From positions 1,178,001-1,242,000 of the forward strand of contig NZ_CAJZAH010000002.1 in the NCBI RefSeq assembly GCF_914271545.1: a stretch of 64,000 nucleotides of DNA. The letters run 5' to 3'. Numbering within the stretch: the stretch's first letter is position 1; each line of letters begins with the position of its first letter. The translations under genes were made by a program, and so were the position numbers. Origin of the DNA: Cupriavidus respiraculi. Its GTDB lineage: Bacteria; Pseudomonadota; Gammaproteobacteria; Burkholderiales; Burkholderiaceae. Of this stretch, positions 17,804-26,410 are shown piece by piece. The notes under the pieces are model-generated. The model had not been told where the DNA came from. It saw only the letters and a list, made by a program, of their open reading frames with translations, and ran no database searches.

Positions 17804-18478
17804 TCAGGGCACGCGCCGGTCGACTTCGTCCAGCGCCAGCGATGCCAGGTGGCTGACGTCGCCCCACTGAGCCAGCGTCAGCAGATGGCTGTCGCAACGC
17901 AGCCGGTTGATGCTCGCATTGAGCAGTTCGTGTTCGCGTGGCGCTTCCAGCGTCATGCCAGTCGCCTCGCGGTACAGGCAATCGAGCACGCCGCCGTGCG
18001 CCACCAGCGCGATGCGCTCGCCGGGATGGCGGCGCGACAGCGCGAGCACGGTTTCCACCGCACGCTCATGGAAACCCAGCAGCGACTCGCCGCCCGGCGG
18101 GCCGTAGCCCGGCACGCGCGCCTGCCAGCGCGCGAAGTCCTCCGGCCGCTGCTGGGCCACCTCGGCATACGTCATGCCTTCCAGCTCGCCATAGCAGCGC
18201 TCGCGCAGCCGCGGTTCCGGCCGCACCGGCAGGCCGAGGCGCTCGGCCAGCGGCAGCGCGGTTTCCATCGCGCGCGACAGGTCGCTCGAATACACCGCGT
18301 CGATCGGCTCGCCCGCCAGGGCCTCGGCAAGCGCGCGTGCCTGCGCCACGCCGAAGTCGTTCAGCGGAATATCGAGCTGCCCCTGCAGGCGGCGCTCGCG
18401 ATTCCACGCCGTCTCGCCATGGCGGATCACGATCAGATGAGTCAGGGCCAAAGACTGCGGCCCGGTCGGTAGCGGCAT
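17804..18478 (-). CDS. Histidine phosphatase family protein (phosphoglycerate-mutase-like)
   Basis: The catalytic phosphohistidine motif is LIVIRHGETAWNRERRLQGQ, with RHGE at residues 19-22, and the second catalytic His is in IALVAHGGVLDCLYREATG. The 224-residue length matches the GpmB/CobC-like branch of the superfamily rather than the 250-residue glycolytic enzyme. Members dephosphorylate diverse small molecules, so the substrate is open. ATG 18478 is used because the extra 14 upstream codons are not family-like. It is convergent with the YhhQ gene across a 37-nt GC-rich hairpin, and lies downstream of the PEBP gene on the same strand. Confidence 0.87.
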   Translation of the reverse strand: MPLPTGPQSLALTHLIVIRHGETAWNRERRLQGQLDIPLNDFGVAQARALAEALAGEPIDAVYSSDLSRAMETALPLAERLGLPVRPEPRLRERCYGELEGMTYAEVAQQRPEDFARWQARVPGYGPPGGESLLGFHERAVETVLALSRRHPGERIALVAHGGVLDCLYREATGMTLEAPREHELLNASINRLRCDSHLLTLAQWGDVSHLASLALDEVDRRVP

Positions 18479-18572
18479 GCCGGTTCCTTCGATGCGTGGC
18501 GCGCCTGGTGCGCGCGCCACGCCTTGTTGCCTGTGTGTGAGTGCCGGCGGCCACGCCGGCGGTGCCCGCCGC

Positions 18573-19220
18573 CTAGCGGGCGACCGACGGGTTCAGCGTG
18601 TACGTGCCCGTCACGCTGGCCTGCGCCAGGATGTGTCCCTGCATGGCCTCGCGCACCTGCGCGCCGGTGAACTTGCCTTCCACCGGCAGCCGTTCCAGAT
18701 CCAGCGCATAGACCGTGAACACGTAGTGGTGGACGATGCTGTCGTTCCACGGGGGGCACGGGCCGTCGTAGCCGTAGTAGTCGCCCGCCATGGCCTCGTC
18801 GCCCGCGAACCAGTTGGTGTAGTCGTTGATGCCGTGGCGCAGCCCGCCCGCCGCGGCGGTGCCGCCGGTGGCCTCGGGGCCCGGCTTGCCGCGCGCGATC
18901 ACGCCGTCGCTGTGCGAGCCGGCGGAAATCGTGGTGAGCCCGGGCGGGATATCGACCAGCACCCAGTGGAAGAAGTCCACCCGCGGCAGCGAGGCCGGCA
19001 CTTCGCGGCCTTCCTGGTTCACGTCGTCGCCCTTGCTCGGCACGTCGGGGTCATGGCAGATCAGCACGAACGAGCGCGTATCCGCCGGCGCGCCTTCCCA
19101 GTGCAGATCGGGATTCCGATTGTTGGACAGGGTCACGTGCGCGGTGGCATCGGGCACGCCAAAGGCGAATTCACCCGGGATCGGACCCATGTCGGCGAAA
19201 GCGTTGCTCCAGATTCTCAT
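18573..19220 (-). CDS. YbhB/YbcL-family PEBP-like protein
   Basis: This belongs to the phosphatidylethanolamine-binding protein (Raf kinase inhibitor-like) family, whose bacterial members are small ligand-binding proteins of unclear role. The pocket motifs are present: FVLICHDPDVPSKGDD, FFHWVLVDIPPG, GINDYTNWF and DYYGYDGPCPPWND. Length is 215 residues and no signal peptide is seen. ATG 19220 was chosen because a GGAG-type ribosome site (AAGGAGAGACAC on the minus strand) sits just before it. It is on the minus strand between dtd and the histidine phosphatase. Confidence 0.87.
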   Translation of the reverse strand: MRIWSNAFADMGPIPGEFAFGVPDATAHVTLSNNRNPDLHWEGAPADTRSFVLICHDPDVPSKGDDVNQEGREVPASLPRVDFFHWVLVDIPPGLTTISAGSHSDGVIARGKPGPEATGGTAAAGGLRHGINDYTNWFAGDEAMAGDYYGYDGPCPPWNDSIVHHYVFTVYALDLERLPVEGKFTGAQVREAMQGHILAQASVTGTYTLNPSVAR

Positions 19221-19294
19221 GTGTCTCTCCTTACGGCTGGGTTGTCGCCGCGGTATGCGGCCTGATGCGGCATGCGATGGCGGCAAGCGCGCGC

Positions 19295-19774
19295 TTACTG
19301 GGCCGCCGGAGGCGAGCGCAGCCAGAACGTGACCGGACCATCATTGGTCAGGCTGACCTGCATCATCGCCCCGAATTCCCCGGTTTCGACATGCGGATGG
19401 CTTTCGCGGGCCCGCGCGACGAAATAGTCGTAGAGCCGGCGGCCGTCCTCCGGCGCCGCGGCCGGCGTGAAGCTGGGCCGCGTGCCGCTGTTGGTATCGG
19501 CGGCCAAGGTGAACTGCGACACCACCAGCAAGCCGCCCGCCCCGCCCCGTCCGTCCATGTCGCGCACGGGCAGGTTCATCTTGCCGGCCGTGTCGGAAAA
19601 GACCCGGTAGGACAGCAGCTTGGCCAGCAGGCGGTCCGCCTCGGCGTTGGTGTCGCCGCGCTCGGCGCACACCAGCGCCAGCAGGCCGCGGCCGATCTCG
19701 CCGGTGACGCGCGCCTGCGCGCCCTCGCCCACCGTCACCCGCGCCTGCGACACGCGCTGGATCAGTGCAATCAC
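19295..19774 (-). CDS. dtd: D-aminoacyl-tRNA deacylase
   Basis: Dtd removes D-amino acids (and glycine from tRNA-Ala) wrongly attached to tRNA. The 159-residue protein begins [16 protein letters not shown] and has both active-site signatures, [18 protein letters not shown] and the C-terminal GPVTFWL cis-proline motif. It lies 10 nt after the tyrS stop on the same strand. This pairs an aminoacyl-tRNA synthetase prone to D-Tyr charging with the enzyme that corrects it, which suggests cotranscription. Confidence 0.95.
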   Translation of the reverse strand: MIALIQRVSQARVTVGEGAQARVTGEIGRGLLALVCAERGDTNAEADRLLAKLLSYRVFSDTAGKMNLPVRDMDGRGGAGGLLVVSQFTLAADTNSGTRPSFTPAAAPEDGRRLYDYFVARARESHPHVETGEFGAMMQVSLTNDGPVTFWLRSPPAAQ

Positions 19775-19784
19775 GGTGCCAGCC

Positions 19785-21026
19785 TCAGCTCAGCGTGACG
19801 CGCGCGAAACGGCGCTTGCCGACCTGCACCACGAACGTGCCCGCCTCGATCTTGAGCCCCTTGTCGCTGATCACCGTGCCGTCGATGCGCACGCCGTTCT
19901 GCTCGATATTGCGGTTGGCTTCCGAGGTGGACGGCACCAGGTTGGCCTGCTTGAGCAACTGCCCGATGCCCAGCGGCGCGCCGCTCAGCGCGATCTCCGG
20001 GATATCGTCCGGCACGCCGCCCTTGGCCCGGTGGTTGAAGTCCTCCAGCGCCTTGTCGGCGTCTGCCGCGCTGTGGAAGCGCGTGACGATCTCCTGGGCC
20101 AGCAAAACCTTGCAATCGCGCGGATTGCGCCCGAGGCCCACCTCCTGCTTCATCAGGTCGATCTCGCTCATCGGGCGGAACGACAGCAGCTCGAAGTAGC
20201 GCCACATCAGGTCGTCCGAGATGCTCATCAGCTTGCCGAACATGTCGTTCGGCGCCTCGGTCACCCCGATGTAGTTGTTCTTGGACTTGGACATCTTCTC
20301 GACGCCGTCCAGCCCGACCAGCAGCGGCATGGTCAGGATGCACTGCTGTTCCTGGCCGTACTCCTTCTGCAGCTCGCGTCCGACCAGCAGATTGAACTTC
20401 TGGTCGGTGCCGCCGAGCTCCAGGTCCGCCTTCAGCGCGACGGAATCGTAGCCCTGCATCAACGGATAAAGGAACTCATGGACCGAAATGGGAATCCCAG
20501 ACCGGTAGCGCTTGGTGAAGTCGTCGCGCTCCATCATCCGCGCGACGGTGTATTTCGCGGCGAGCTGGATCATGCCGCGGGCCCCGAGGGGGTCGCACCA
20601 CTCGCTGTTGTAGCGGATTTCGGTCTTGCCCGGATCGAGTACCAGGCTGGCCTGGCGGTAGTAGGTCTGCGCGTTGTGTTCGATCTGCTCGCGCGTGAGC
20701 GGGGGGCGGGTCGCGTTGCGGCCCGAGGGATCGCCGATGGTCGAGGTGAAGTCGCCGATCAGGAAGATCACCTGATGTCCAAGGTCCTGCAGTTGGCGCA
20801 TCTTGTTGAGCACCACGGTATGACCGATGTGGATGTCGGGCGCAGTCGGGTCCAGGCCAAGCTTGATGCGCAGGGGTACCCCGGTCGCTTCGCTACGGGC
20901 CAGCTTCTGCAGCCACTCGGACTCGATCAGCAGTTCGTCGCAGCCGCGCTTGGAGACTTCCAGCGCATGCAGTACGGACGGTGTCAAAGGGTAGGATTTC
21001 GCGGCGCCGGAGGCAACTTCAGTCAT
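19785..21026 (-). CDS. tyrS: Tyrosyl-tRNA synthetase
   Basis: TyrS charges tRNA-Tyr. The 413-residue protein is the shorter bacterial type with the class I signatures [20 protein letters not shown] and KMSKSKNN, and a C-terminal S4-like RNA-binding domain ([24 protein letters not shown] split over the last 45 residues). The gene is divergent from the M23 endopeptidase gene across about 210 nt and precedes dtd. Confidence 0.97.
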   Translation of the reverse strand: MTEVASGAAKSYPLTPSVLHALEVSKRGCDELLIESEWLQKLARSEATGVPLRIKLGLDPTAPDIHIGHTVVLNKMRQLQDLGHQVIFLIGDFTSTIGDPSGRNATRPPLTREQIEHNAQTYYRQASLVLDPGKTEIRYNSEWCDPLGARGMIQLAAKYTVARMMERDDFTKRYRSGIPISVHEFLYPLMQGYDSVALKADLELGGTDQKFNLLVGRELQKEYGQEQQCILTMPLLVGLDGVEKMSKSKNNYIGVTEAPNDMFGKLMSISDDLMWRYFELLSFRPMSEIDLMKQEVGLGRNPRDCKVLLAQEIVTRFHSAADADKALEDFNHRAKGGVPDDIPEIALSGAPLGIGQLLKQANLVPSTSEANRNIEQNGVRIDGTVISDKGLKIEAGTFVVQVGKRRFARVTLS

Positions 21027-21081
21027 GACGTAAGTCTTTGAAAAGCATGAGGATTCAGCCGGACATAAAGGAACTCTTTGT

Positions 21082-21087
21082 TATAAT
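21082..21087 (+). promoter_or_regulatory. Perfect -10 box upstream of the M23 endopeptidase gene
   Basis: TATAAT in the context TTGTTATAATCC, in the 210-nt divergent gap between tyrS and the M23 gene. The -35 at 17 nt (CCGGAC) is poor, so an activator or another -35 may be involved. The implied leader is about 145 nt. Confidence 0.5.
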
Positions 21088-21238
21088 CCGCGCTGTTTGT
21101 GTCGCCGGGAGCCATCCCGGCGGCCACCCGCCATTGTAGGCGGCAAACCAATACAGCCCACGCCGCTCCTCGGGGGAGGATCGCAGACGCAGCAATCGTC
21201 GCGGCAGCGGGCTCGAAACCAAGGTTGAATTTTACGTG

Positions 21239-22615
21239 ATGTGGTCCAGACTCCGCGAAGTTTTCGCGCGCGAGCTGGTGGTGCTCGTTGACCCGACCCA
21301 TGCCCTGCATGCTCGCCGCCGCAAGCAATTGACGGCCTCCTTGGCGACCGTGTTCTCGCTGGGGATGGCGGCCGCCATGGGCGTCGCGCCGCGCACCGCC
21401 TTCGACGATCCCCTCGCTCCCAAGGTGCAGGAAGGCATTCGCCTGCCCGACTTGCGAGCCCAGCTCGAACGGCTTACCGACACCCGCGCCACCTATGTGC
21501 GCGAGGAACGCATGCTGCAGGGCGATACCATCGCCAGCCTGCTCAAGCGGCTGGGCGTGGACGATCCCGACGCGCAGGCCTTTATCCGCAAGAACGCCAC
21601 GGCGCGCGGGCTGTTCGGGCTCGAGCCGGGGCAGCTGGTGCAGGCCGAGATCGACCAGGACAATCTGCTGGTCGCGCTGCAGGCCAATCTCGGCGGCGAT
21701 GTGTCCGCCTCGCGCCAGCTGGTGATCGAGCGCTCCGGCGACCTCGACAACGCCGTCTACAAGGCGCATATCGAATCGGTCAAGAACGAGCTGCACTACG
21801 AGATGGGTTCCGGCGTGATCGCCGCGGGCGGCTTCTTCAAGGCCATGGATGCGGCCAACGTGCCGGACGAAGTCGTCAAGCAGATGATCAACATCTTCTC
21901 GGGCGTCATCGACTTCCAGAACGACATCGTCGCCGGCGACCGCTTCCGCATCGTCTATGAGGCCGGCTACCGCGACGGCTCGTTCGTGCGCAACGGCCGC
22001 GTCGTGGCCATCGAGCTGATCAACCGTAACCAGCTGCACCAGGCGCTGTGGTACGCGCCGGACGGCAAGACCGGCGCCTACTACACCTTCGACGGCCGCA
22101 CCATGAAGCGCCCGTTCCTGCGCTCCCCGGTGGAGTTCTCGCGGATGTCGTCGGGCTTTGGCGGCCGCAACCATCCGCTGCACGGCAACTGGGCCCAGCA
22201 CAAGGGCGTGGATTTCGCGGCGCCCACCGGCACCAAGGTCCTGGCCACCGGCGACGGCGAGATCGACTTCATCGGGCAGCAGAGCGGCTACGGCAACATC
22301 GTCGTGGTCAAGCACCACAACGGCTATTCGACGTACTACGCGCACCTGTCGGGCTTCGCCGGCATCAAGCGCGGCCAGCGCGTGTCGCAGGGGCAGCTGA
22401 TCGGCTACGTGGGGCAGACGGGCTGGGCGACCGGACCGCACCTGCACTACGAATTCCGCCTCAACGACGTGCCGCAGAATCCGATGACCATCACGCTGAT
22501 GGAATCGCCGTCGCTGACCGGCCGCGCGCGCCAGCAGTTCCTGACCTATACCGGCGACATGCTCAGCCGCATCAACGCGCTGCGCACCTATAACGTAGCC
22601 TCCAACGGCAACTGA
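21239..22615 (+). CDS. M23/LytM-family peptidoglycan endopeptidase, membrane-anchored
   Basis: Enzymes of this type (MepM/ShyA-like) cut peptidoglycan cross-links so the sacculus can grow. The 458-residue protein has a single N-terminal membrane segment ([20 protein letters not shown], residues 30-50), a periplasmic OapA/LysM-like region containing [15 protein letters not shown], and a C-terminal LytM domain. Zinc ligands are visible in [11 protein letters not shown] and GPHLHYEFR (the HxH), with [12 protein letters not shown] before them. ATG 21239 is immediately preceded by an in-frame GTG, so one extra residue is possible. anmK follows after 7 nt, consistent with coupling of wall cutting and recycling. 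Confidence 0.91.
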   Translation: MWSRLREVFARELVVLVDPTHALHARRRKQLTASLATVFSLGMAAAMGVAPRTAFDDPLAPKVQEGIRLPDLRAQLERLTDTRATYVREERMLQGDTIASLLKRLGVDDPDAQAFIRKNATARGLFGLEPGQLVQAEIDQDNLLVALQANLGGDVSASRQLVIERSGDLDNAVYKAHIESVKNELHYEMGSGVIAAGGFFKAMDAANVPDEVVKQMINIFSGVIDFQNDIVAGDRFRIVYEAGYRDGSFVRNGRVVAIELINRNQLHQALWYAPDGKTGAYYTFDGRTMKRPFLRSPVEFSRMSSGFGGRNHPLHGNWAQHKGVDFAAPTGTKVLATGDGEIDFIGQQSGYGNIVVVKHHNGYSTYYAHLSGFAGIKRGQRVSQGQLIGYVGQTGWATGPHLHYEFRLNDVPQNPMTITLMESPSLTGRARQQFLTYTGDMLSRINALRTYNVASNGN

Positions 22616-22622
22616 GGCACCG

Positions 22623-23747
22623 ATGAGCCACGCGAGCGCCGATCGCTTTGTCGGACTGATGTCCGGCACCAGCATGGACGGCGCGGACGGCGTGCTGGTC
22701 GACTTTTCGACCGGCACGCCCACGGTGCTCGCCGCCGTCCACCAACCCTTCCCTGCCGCGCTGCGCGAGGCTTTCTCCGCCCTGCAGCAATCCGGCCCGG
22801 ACGAAATCCATCGCGAAGCGCTCGCGGCCAACGAACTGGCGCGGGTCTATGCCGACTGCACGAGCGCGGTGCTGCGCGCCGCCGGCCTGCCCGCGGAGGC
22901 CGTCACGGCCATCGGCGCCCACGGGCAGACCATCCGGCATCGTCCCGGCCTGTACGACGGCATCGGCTACACGCGCCAGAGCCAGCATCCCGCCCTGCTG
23001 GCGGAGATGACCGGCATCGACGTGGTCGCGGACTTCCGCAGCCGCGACATCGCGGCCGGCGGCCAGGGCGCGCCGCTGGTGCCCGCGTTTCACCAGGCGT
23101 TGTTCGGCGATGCGGGGGAAACGCGCGTGGTCTGCAATATCGGCGGCATTTCGAATATCAGCATCCTGCCGGCCGCGGGACAGCGGCCCGTCACCGGTTT
23201 CGACTGCGGCCCCGGCAACGCCCTGCTCGACCACTGGATCGGCACGCACCGCCAACTGCCCTTCGATGGCAATGGCGCCTGGGCGGCCAGCGGCACGGTC
23301 GATACCGCGCTGCTGGGGACGCTGCTGGCCGAGCCCTATTTCGCCGCCCCGCCGCCGAAAAGCACCGGCCGGGATCTGTTTCATGCCGACTGGCTGGTGG
23401 GCCACCTCGGCCAGCAGCCACGCGCGCCGCAGGATGTGCAGGCCACCCTTACCGCCCTGACGGCCGAAGCGATTGCCCGCGACGTGCGCACGCATGCCCC
23501 GGATGCCGCGCGGCTGATCGTCTGCGGCGGCGGAGCCCACAACGGCCACCTGATGGCCCATCTGCAGCGGGCGCTGCCGGGCATCGCCGTACAGACGTCC
23601 GGGGACTTCGGCGTGCCGGTCTCCCAGGTGGAAGCGATTGCCTTTGCCTGGCTGGCGCGGCAGTGCGTGCGGCGGGAGCCGGGCAACCTGCCATCGGTGA
23701 CGGGCGCCACCGGCCCGCGCGTCCTCGGCGCCATCTATCCGGCCTAG
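22623..23747 (+). CDS. anmK: Anhydro-N-acetylmuramic acid kinase AnmK
   Basis: AnmK opens and phosphorylates 1,6-anhydro-MurNAc from wall turnover to MurNAc-6-phosphate. The 374-residue protein has the family start [20 protein letters not shown] with the ATP-loop Ser/Thr, [31 protein letters not shown] (catalytic Asp) and [14 protein letters not shown]. All are intact. It follows the M23 endopeptidase by 7 nt and ends before a bidirectional terminator. Together with AmgK and MurU at 3-6 kb, most of the anabolic recycling route is encoded in this window; the MurNAc-6-phosphate phosphatase (MupP) is not. Confidence 0.95.
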   Translation: MSHASADRFVGLMSGTSMDGADGVLVDFSTGTPTVLAAVHQPFPAALREAFSALQQSGPDEIHREALAANELARVYADCTSAVLRAAGLPAEAVTAIGAHGQTIRHRPGLYDGIGYTRQSQHPALLAEMTGIDVVADFRSRDIAAGGQGAPLVPAFHQALFGDAGETRVVCNIGGISNISILPAAGQRPVTGFDCGPGNALLDHWIGTHRQLPFDGNGAWAASGTVDTALLGTLLAEPYFAAPPPKSTGRDLFHADWLVGHLGQQPRAPQDVQATLTALTAEAIARDVRTHAPDAARLIVCGGGAHNGHLMAHLQRALPGIAVQTSGDFGVPVSQVEAIAFAWLARQCVRREPGNLPSVTGATGPRVLGAIYPA

Positions 23748-23760
23748 CGGCCGCCGAATA

Positions 23761-23790
23761 AAAAAAGCGCACCGAGGTGCGCTTTTTCTT
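23761..23790. terminator. Bidirectional intrinsic terminator between anmK and erpA
   Basis: GCGCACC-GAG-GGTGCGC stem flanked by an A-run on the left and TTTTTC on the right, so it can stop transcription from both convergent genes. Confidence 0.88.
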
Positions 23791-23804
23791 TGGGACTGAC
23801 CGGG

Positions 23805-24173
23805 TCAGACCGAGAACGACGATCCGCAACCGCAGGTCGTGGTGGCATTCGGATTCTTGATCACGAACTGCGCGCCGTTGATGTCTTCCTTGTAGTCGAT
23901 CTCGGCGCCGACCAGATACTGGTAGCTCATCGAGTCGATCAGCAGGGTGACACCGTTCTTCACCATCGTGGTGTCGTCCTCGTTCACTTCCTCATCGAAA
24001 GTGAAGCCGTACTGAAAACCGGAGCAACCGCCGCCCTGCACAAAAACGCGCAGTTTCAGTTCGGCATTGCCCTCTTCCTCGATCAACTGCTTGACCTTGT
24101 CGGCGGCGCTGTCGGTAAAGACGAACGGGGCCGGCACGTCCTCGGTTACGGGTGCCTCTGCGACTGCGTTCAT
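23805..24173 (-). CDS. erpA: Iron-sulfur cluster insertion protein ErpA
   Basis: ErpA is an A-type carrier that delivers Fe-S clusters to apoproteins such as those of isoprenoid synthesis. The 122-residue protein has the three conserved cysteines, one in [14 protein letters not shown] and two in the C-terminal [10 protein letters not shown]. An N-terminal extension of about 18 residues ([15 protein letters not shown]) is typical of betaproteobacterial ErpA. It lies downstream of the bactofilin gene on the same strand with an 88-nt gap. Confidence 0.94.
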   Translation of the reverse strand: MNAVAEAPVTEDVPAPFVFTDSAADKVKQLIEEEGNAELKLRVFVQGGGCSGFQYGFTFDEEVNEDDTTMVKNGVTLLIDSMSYQYLVGAEIDYKEDINGAQFVIKNPNATTTCGCGSSFSV

Positions 24174-24261
24174 GGGGATTCTCCAATGTAGATACGCCGG
24201 TATTCTAAGCGCATCGTTAAGTTCGTGCCGAACCCCATCGATTCAAGGGGTTAAGCGGAAA

Positions 24262-24702
24262 TTACGCCGCCGATCCCGAGATCTGCGGCCCGGCAGGCTC
24301 TTCGCCGGTGCCGGTGGCTTTGAGGTTGGGCAGCGCCTTGGGCTCCAAGTTTCCCAGCGGCACCAAACGGCCTTCGACCAGCGCGCCCTGGTGCATTTCC
24401 AGCGCTGCGTAGTGAACCTCGCCGTACACGCGGGCCTGCGGCTGCAGCTCCAGCAGTTCGCTGGCATGGACCGGACCGGTCACCGTCCCGTTCAGCACCA
24501 GGTGTCCGACCTTCACCTCGCCCTCCACCACGCCCTTTTCGCTGACGACCAGCATGCTGGGCTGGTCGGGCGCGGCGGTGACATTGCCGCGGACGCGGCC
24601 GTCGAGCCGCAGACCGCCGGAAAAGGTCACGTCGCCCTGAATGGCGGTCTGTGCCCCGATCAGGGTATCGATCGTCAACGCTTTTTTCTTGGAGAACAGC
24701 AT
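24262..24702 (-). CDS. Bactofilin (polymer-forming cytoskeletal protein)
   Basis: Bactofilins polymerise without nucleotide into filaments that scaffold envelope enzymes and cell-shape factors. The 146-residue protein has the DUF583 right-handed beta-helix core (about residues 12-115) with its regular hydrophobic repeats, for example GDVTFSGGLRLDGRVRGNV, VVEGEVKVGHLVLNGTVTG and ARVYGEVHYAALEMHQGA, between short disordered tails. The long upstream open frame is spurious; ATG 24702 gives MLFSKKKALTIDTLIG, a normal bactofilin start. A bactofilin within 2 kb of wall hydrolase and recycling genes is suggestive but unproven. Confidence 0.9.
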   Translation of the reverse strand: MLFSKKKALTIDTLIGAQTAIQGDVTFSGGLRLDGRVRGNVTAAPDQPSMLVVSEKGVVEGEVKVGHLVLNGTVTGPVHASELLELQPQARVYGEVHYAALEMHQGALVEGRLVPLGNLEPKALPNLKATGTGEEPAGPQISGSAA

Positions 24703-24812
24703 ACGGGCCTTCCAGGATACGGAGCCGCAATTGTATCCGTCGAGAGTCAAAGTGCCATCCGAGGTGTTCCCTTGGCACAACGCCGGGCGTTGGCCTGCCG
24801 GAAAGCGGCGTC

Positions 24813-24850
24813 CGAAAAAAAACCGCACGGCAAGCGTGCGGTTTTTTCGG
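24813..24850. terminator. Bidirectional intrinsic terminator between rpsI and the bactofilin gene
   Basis: CCGCACG-GCAAG-CGTGCGG stem with eight A on the left and six T on the right. On the minus strand it terminates rplM-rpsI just after the rpsI stop and upstream of the bactofilin gene. Confidence 0.88.
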
Positions 24851-24889
24851 CATCTGGCCAACCCGGCATGCCGGCTGGCCAGCGGCGCA

Positions 24890-25282
24890 TCAGCGCTTCG
24901 AGAACTGCTTGCGGCGACGTGCCTTGTGCAGACCGACCTTCTTACGTTCCACTTCACGCGCATCGCGCGTGACGAAACCGGCCTTCGACAGCGTCGGCTT
25001 CAGCGTGGCATCGTAGTCGATCAGCGCGCGGGTGATACCGTGGCGCACTGCACCGGCCTGGCCGGTTTCGCCGCCACCCGTCACGTTGACCTTGATGTCG
25101 AACGTTTCGGCGTGCGTCGTCAGTTCCAGTGGCTGGCGCACGATCATCAGGGAGGTTTCGCGGGCGAAATACTCCTGGATGGGCTTGCCGTTGACGATGA
25201 TGTCGCCCTTGCCCGACTTGATGAACACACGTGCCACAGCGCTCTTGCGGCGGCCAGTACCGTAATTCCAATTTCCGATCAT
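24890..25282 (-). CDS. rpsI: 30S ribosomal protein S9
   Basis: S9 lies in the head of the 30S subunit; its C-terminal tail reaches the P-site tRNA. The 130-residue protein has the family start [16 protein letters not shown], the [16 protein letters not shown] segment, and the basic C-terminal tail ending RRRKQFSKR. It follows rplM by 11 nt in the universal rplM-rpsI operon and is followed by a strong terminator. Confidence 0.98.
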   Translation of the reverse strand: MIGNWNYGTGRRKSAVARVFIKSGKGDIIVNGKPIQEYFARETSLMIVRQPLELTTHAETFDIKVNVTGGGETGQAGAVRHGITRALIDYDATLKPTLSKAGFVTRDAREVERKKVGLHKARRRKQFSKR

Positions 25283-25293
25283 GGATGGCCCCC

Positions 25294-25722
25294 TTAGATT
25301 TCCAGCGCCTTGGGCTGCTGTGCTTCATGCGGATGCTCGGCTTCGGCGTACACCTTCAGCTTCTTGATCATCGCATAGCCCAGCGGGCCCTTCGGCAGCA
25401 TGCCCTTCACAGCTTTTTCCAGGGCACGGCCCGGGAAACGCTGCTGCATCTTGCCGAACGTCGTTTCGTAGATACCGCCCGGGTAGCCCGTGTGGCGATA
25501 GTACTTCTTGTCGGTTTCCTTGGTGCCCGTGACACGCAGCTTGGCTGCATTGACGATGATGATGTAGTCACCCGTGTCGACGTGAGGCGTAAATTCTGGC
25601 TTGTGTTTGCCGCGCAGACGGCGTGCCACTTCGCTGGCGACACGGCCGAGGACTTTGTCCGTCGCGTCAATCACGAACCAGTCGCGCTTTACCTCATGAG
25701 GCTTGGCGGAAAAGGTCTTCAT
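25294..25722 (-). CDS. rplM: 50S ribosomal protein L13
   Basis: L13 is an early-assembly protein of the 50S subunit. The 142-residue protein matches the family along its length: [20 protein letters not shown], the [18 protein letters not shown] core, and [20 protein letters not shown] near the end. The minus strand has an AGGAAAAATC ribosome site directly before the ATG, and a promoter at 25859-25888 drives the operon. Confidence 0.98.
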   Translation of the reverse strand: MKTFSAKPHEVKRDWFVIDATDKVLGRVASEVARRLRGKHKPEFTPHVDTGDYIIIVNAAKLRVTGTKETDKKYYRHTGYPGGIYETTFGKMQQRFPGRALEKAVKGMLPKGPLGYAMIKKLKVYAEAEHPHEAQQPKALEI

Positions 25723-25858
25723 GATTTTTCCTGAGACTTATTAGAACCTGCCCGAAACATGACTTGCGTCGTCGGCCGACCCTTGGGGTCTGACCTTCCT
25801 GCTTGTGTGTGCAGGCTCTCCCTGAATTCTTCTCCGCGGGCATGACGGAAAGCCGCCG

Positions 25859-25888
25859 ATTATACTTGCGAATTCGACGGCGGCACAA
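25859..25888 (-). promoter_or_regulatory. Promoter for rplM-rpsI
   Basis: On the minus strand TTGTGC (25883-25888) is 18 nt from a perfect TATAAT (25859-25864). The predicted start near 25852 leaves a leader of about 130 nt before rplM. Confidence 0.7.
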
Positions 25889-25957
25889 GCAAAGAAACCG
25901 TCTTACGTCAAGATCGTCGCTGCGCGTGGCGGTCGAGGCACAGGACGGCGGCAGGCG

Positions 25958-25988
25958 AAAAAAAACCCAAGCGATGAAGCTTGGGTTT
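25958..25988 (-). terminator. Intrinsic terminator of the candidate small RNA
   Basis: Minus strand: AAACCCAAGC, loop TTCATC, GCTTGGGTTT, then a continuous T-tract of eight. The asymmetry (no T-run on the plus side) shows it acts on minus-strand transcripts entering from above 26 kb. Confidence 0.85.
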
Positions 25989-26123
25989 GAATCCACCAAA
26001 GGAGGAGGGTGGAGGAGACACTGGTAGAGCGACGGTGCCAGCTCGGGGCTGCCGGTGCGGTCGGCCGAAAGCTGCTGCCTTCGTTTTCGCACTCTGGCGC
26101 TGCTTGCGCGCCGTCGTTCAATG
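25958..26123 (-). ncRNA. Candidate small RNA with an anti-Shine-Dalgarno loop
   Basis: No protein gene fits this interval and the minus-strand RNA contains no AUG. A strong promoter precedes it, and a textbook intrinsic terminator ends it (10-bp stem AAACCCAAGC/GCTTGGGTTT, six-base loop, eight U). The predicted RNA is about 166 nt. Its 5' part can close with CGACGG pairing to CCGUCG. Near the 3' side a CCACC/GGUGG hairpin presents the loop CUCCUCCUUU (plus-strand 25998-26007), and a second UCUCCUCC precedes it (26011-26018). CCUCCUUU equals the 16S rRNA anti-SD tail, so pairing to ribosome-binding sites is the obvious hypothesis. An attenuated long leader of rplM-rpsI is an alternative. Confidence 0.65.
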
Positions 26124-26129
26124 ATTGGA

Positions 26130-26157
26130 ATTATACATAGCCGAGTCGCGGAGGCAA
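26130..26157 (-). promoter_or_regulatory. Strong sigma-70 promoter of the candidate small RNA
   Basis: Minus strand TTGCCT (26152-26157), 16-nt spacer, perfect TATAAT (26130-26135). No annotated protein gene lies within 250 nt downstream, so this promoter needs a non-coding product, or a long rplM leader, to explain it. Confidence 0.72.
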
Positions 26158-26410
26158 CGGAAATTTGCAGTACGGAATGCCATTTCGCATTACGCAATAG
26201 CCTCTACTTCACTCGGTTAGCGGCGTACCCTTTAGAATCAAGGACTTAAGAATCCGATTGAGTGTCATAAAACTGAAATCTTAGAGGAAACCCTCAGTCG
26301 GGACGCGGTCATGCGTCCGCGCACCTTTCGGGCTGACTGGCAAAATGCGGCCGAATGCAAGGCGCGAATGTGGACGATAACGCGCGCCATATCAACCAGG
26401 ATCGAAAACA
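26158..26410. other. AT-richer gap upstream of the OsmC gene
   Basis: No gene is seen here. Composition is clearly less GC-rich than in the flanking genes. A plus-strand TAGAAT (26233-26238) could be the -10 for osmC, though the best -35 (TTCACT, 26208-26213) is 19 nt away. A GGATCG-type ribosome site lies just before the osmC ATG. Confidence 0.4.

Noticed and set aside
25958-26123. Identifying the candidate small RNA as 6S RNA
   Set aside because: Length is similar, but the long rod with a central bubble of 6S RNA is not visible, and the UCCUCC loops are not a 6S feature.
25694-26197. Minus-strand open frame of 167 codons in the rplM upstream gap
   Set aside because: It spans a terminator and a promoter, has no ribosome site, and its translation is not protein-like.
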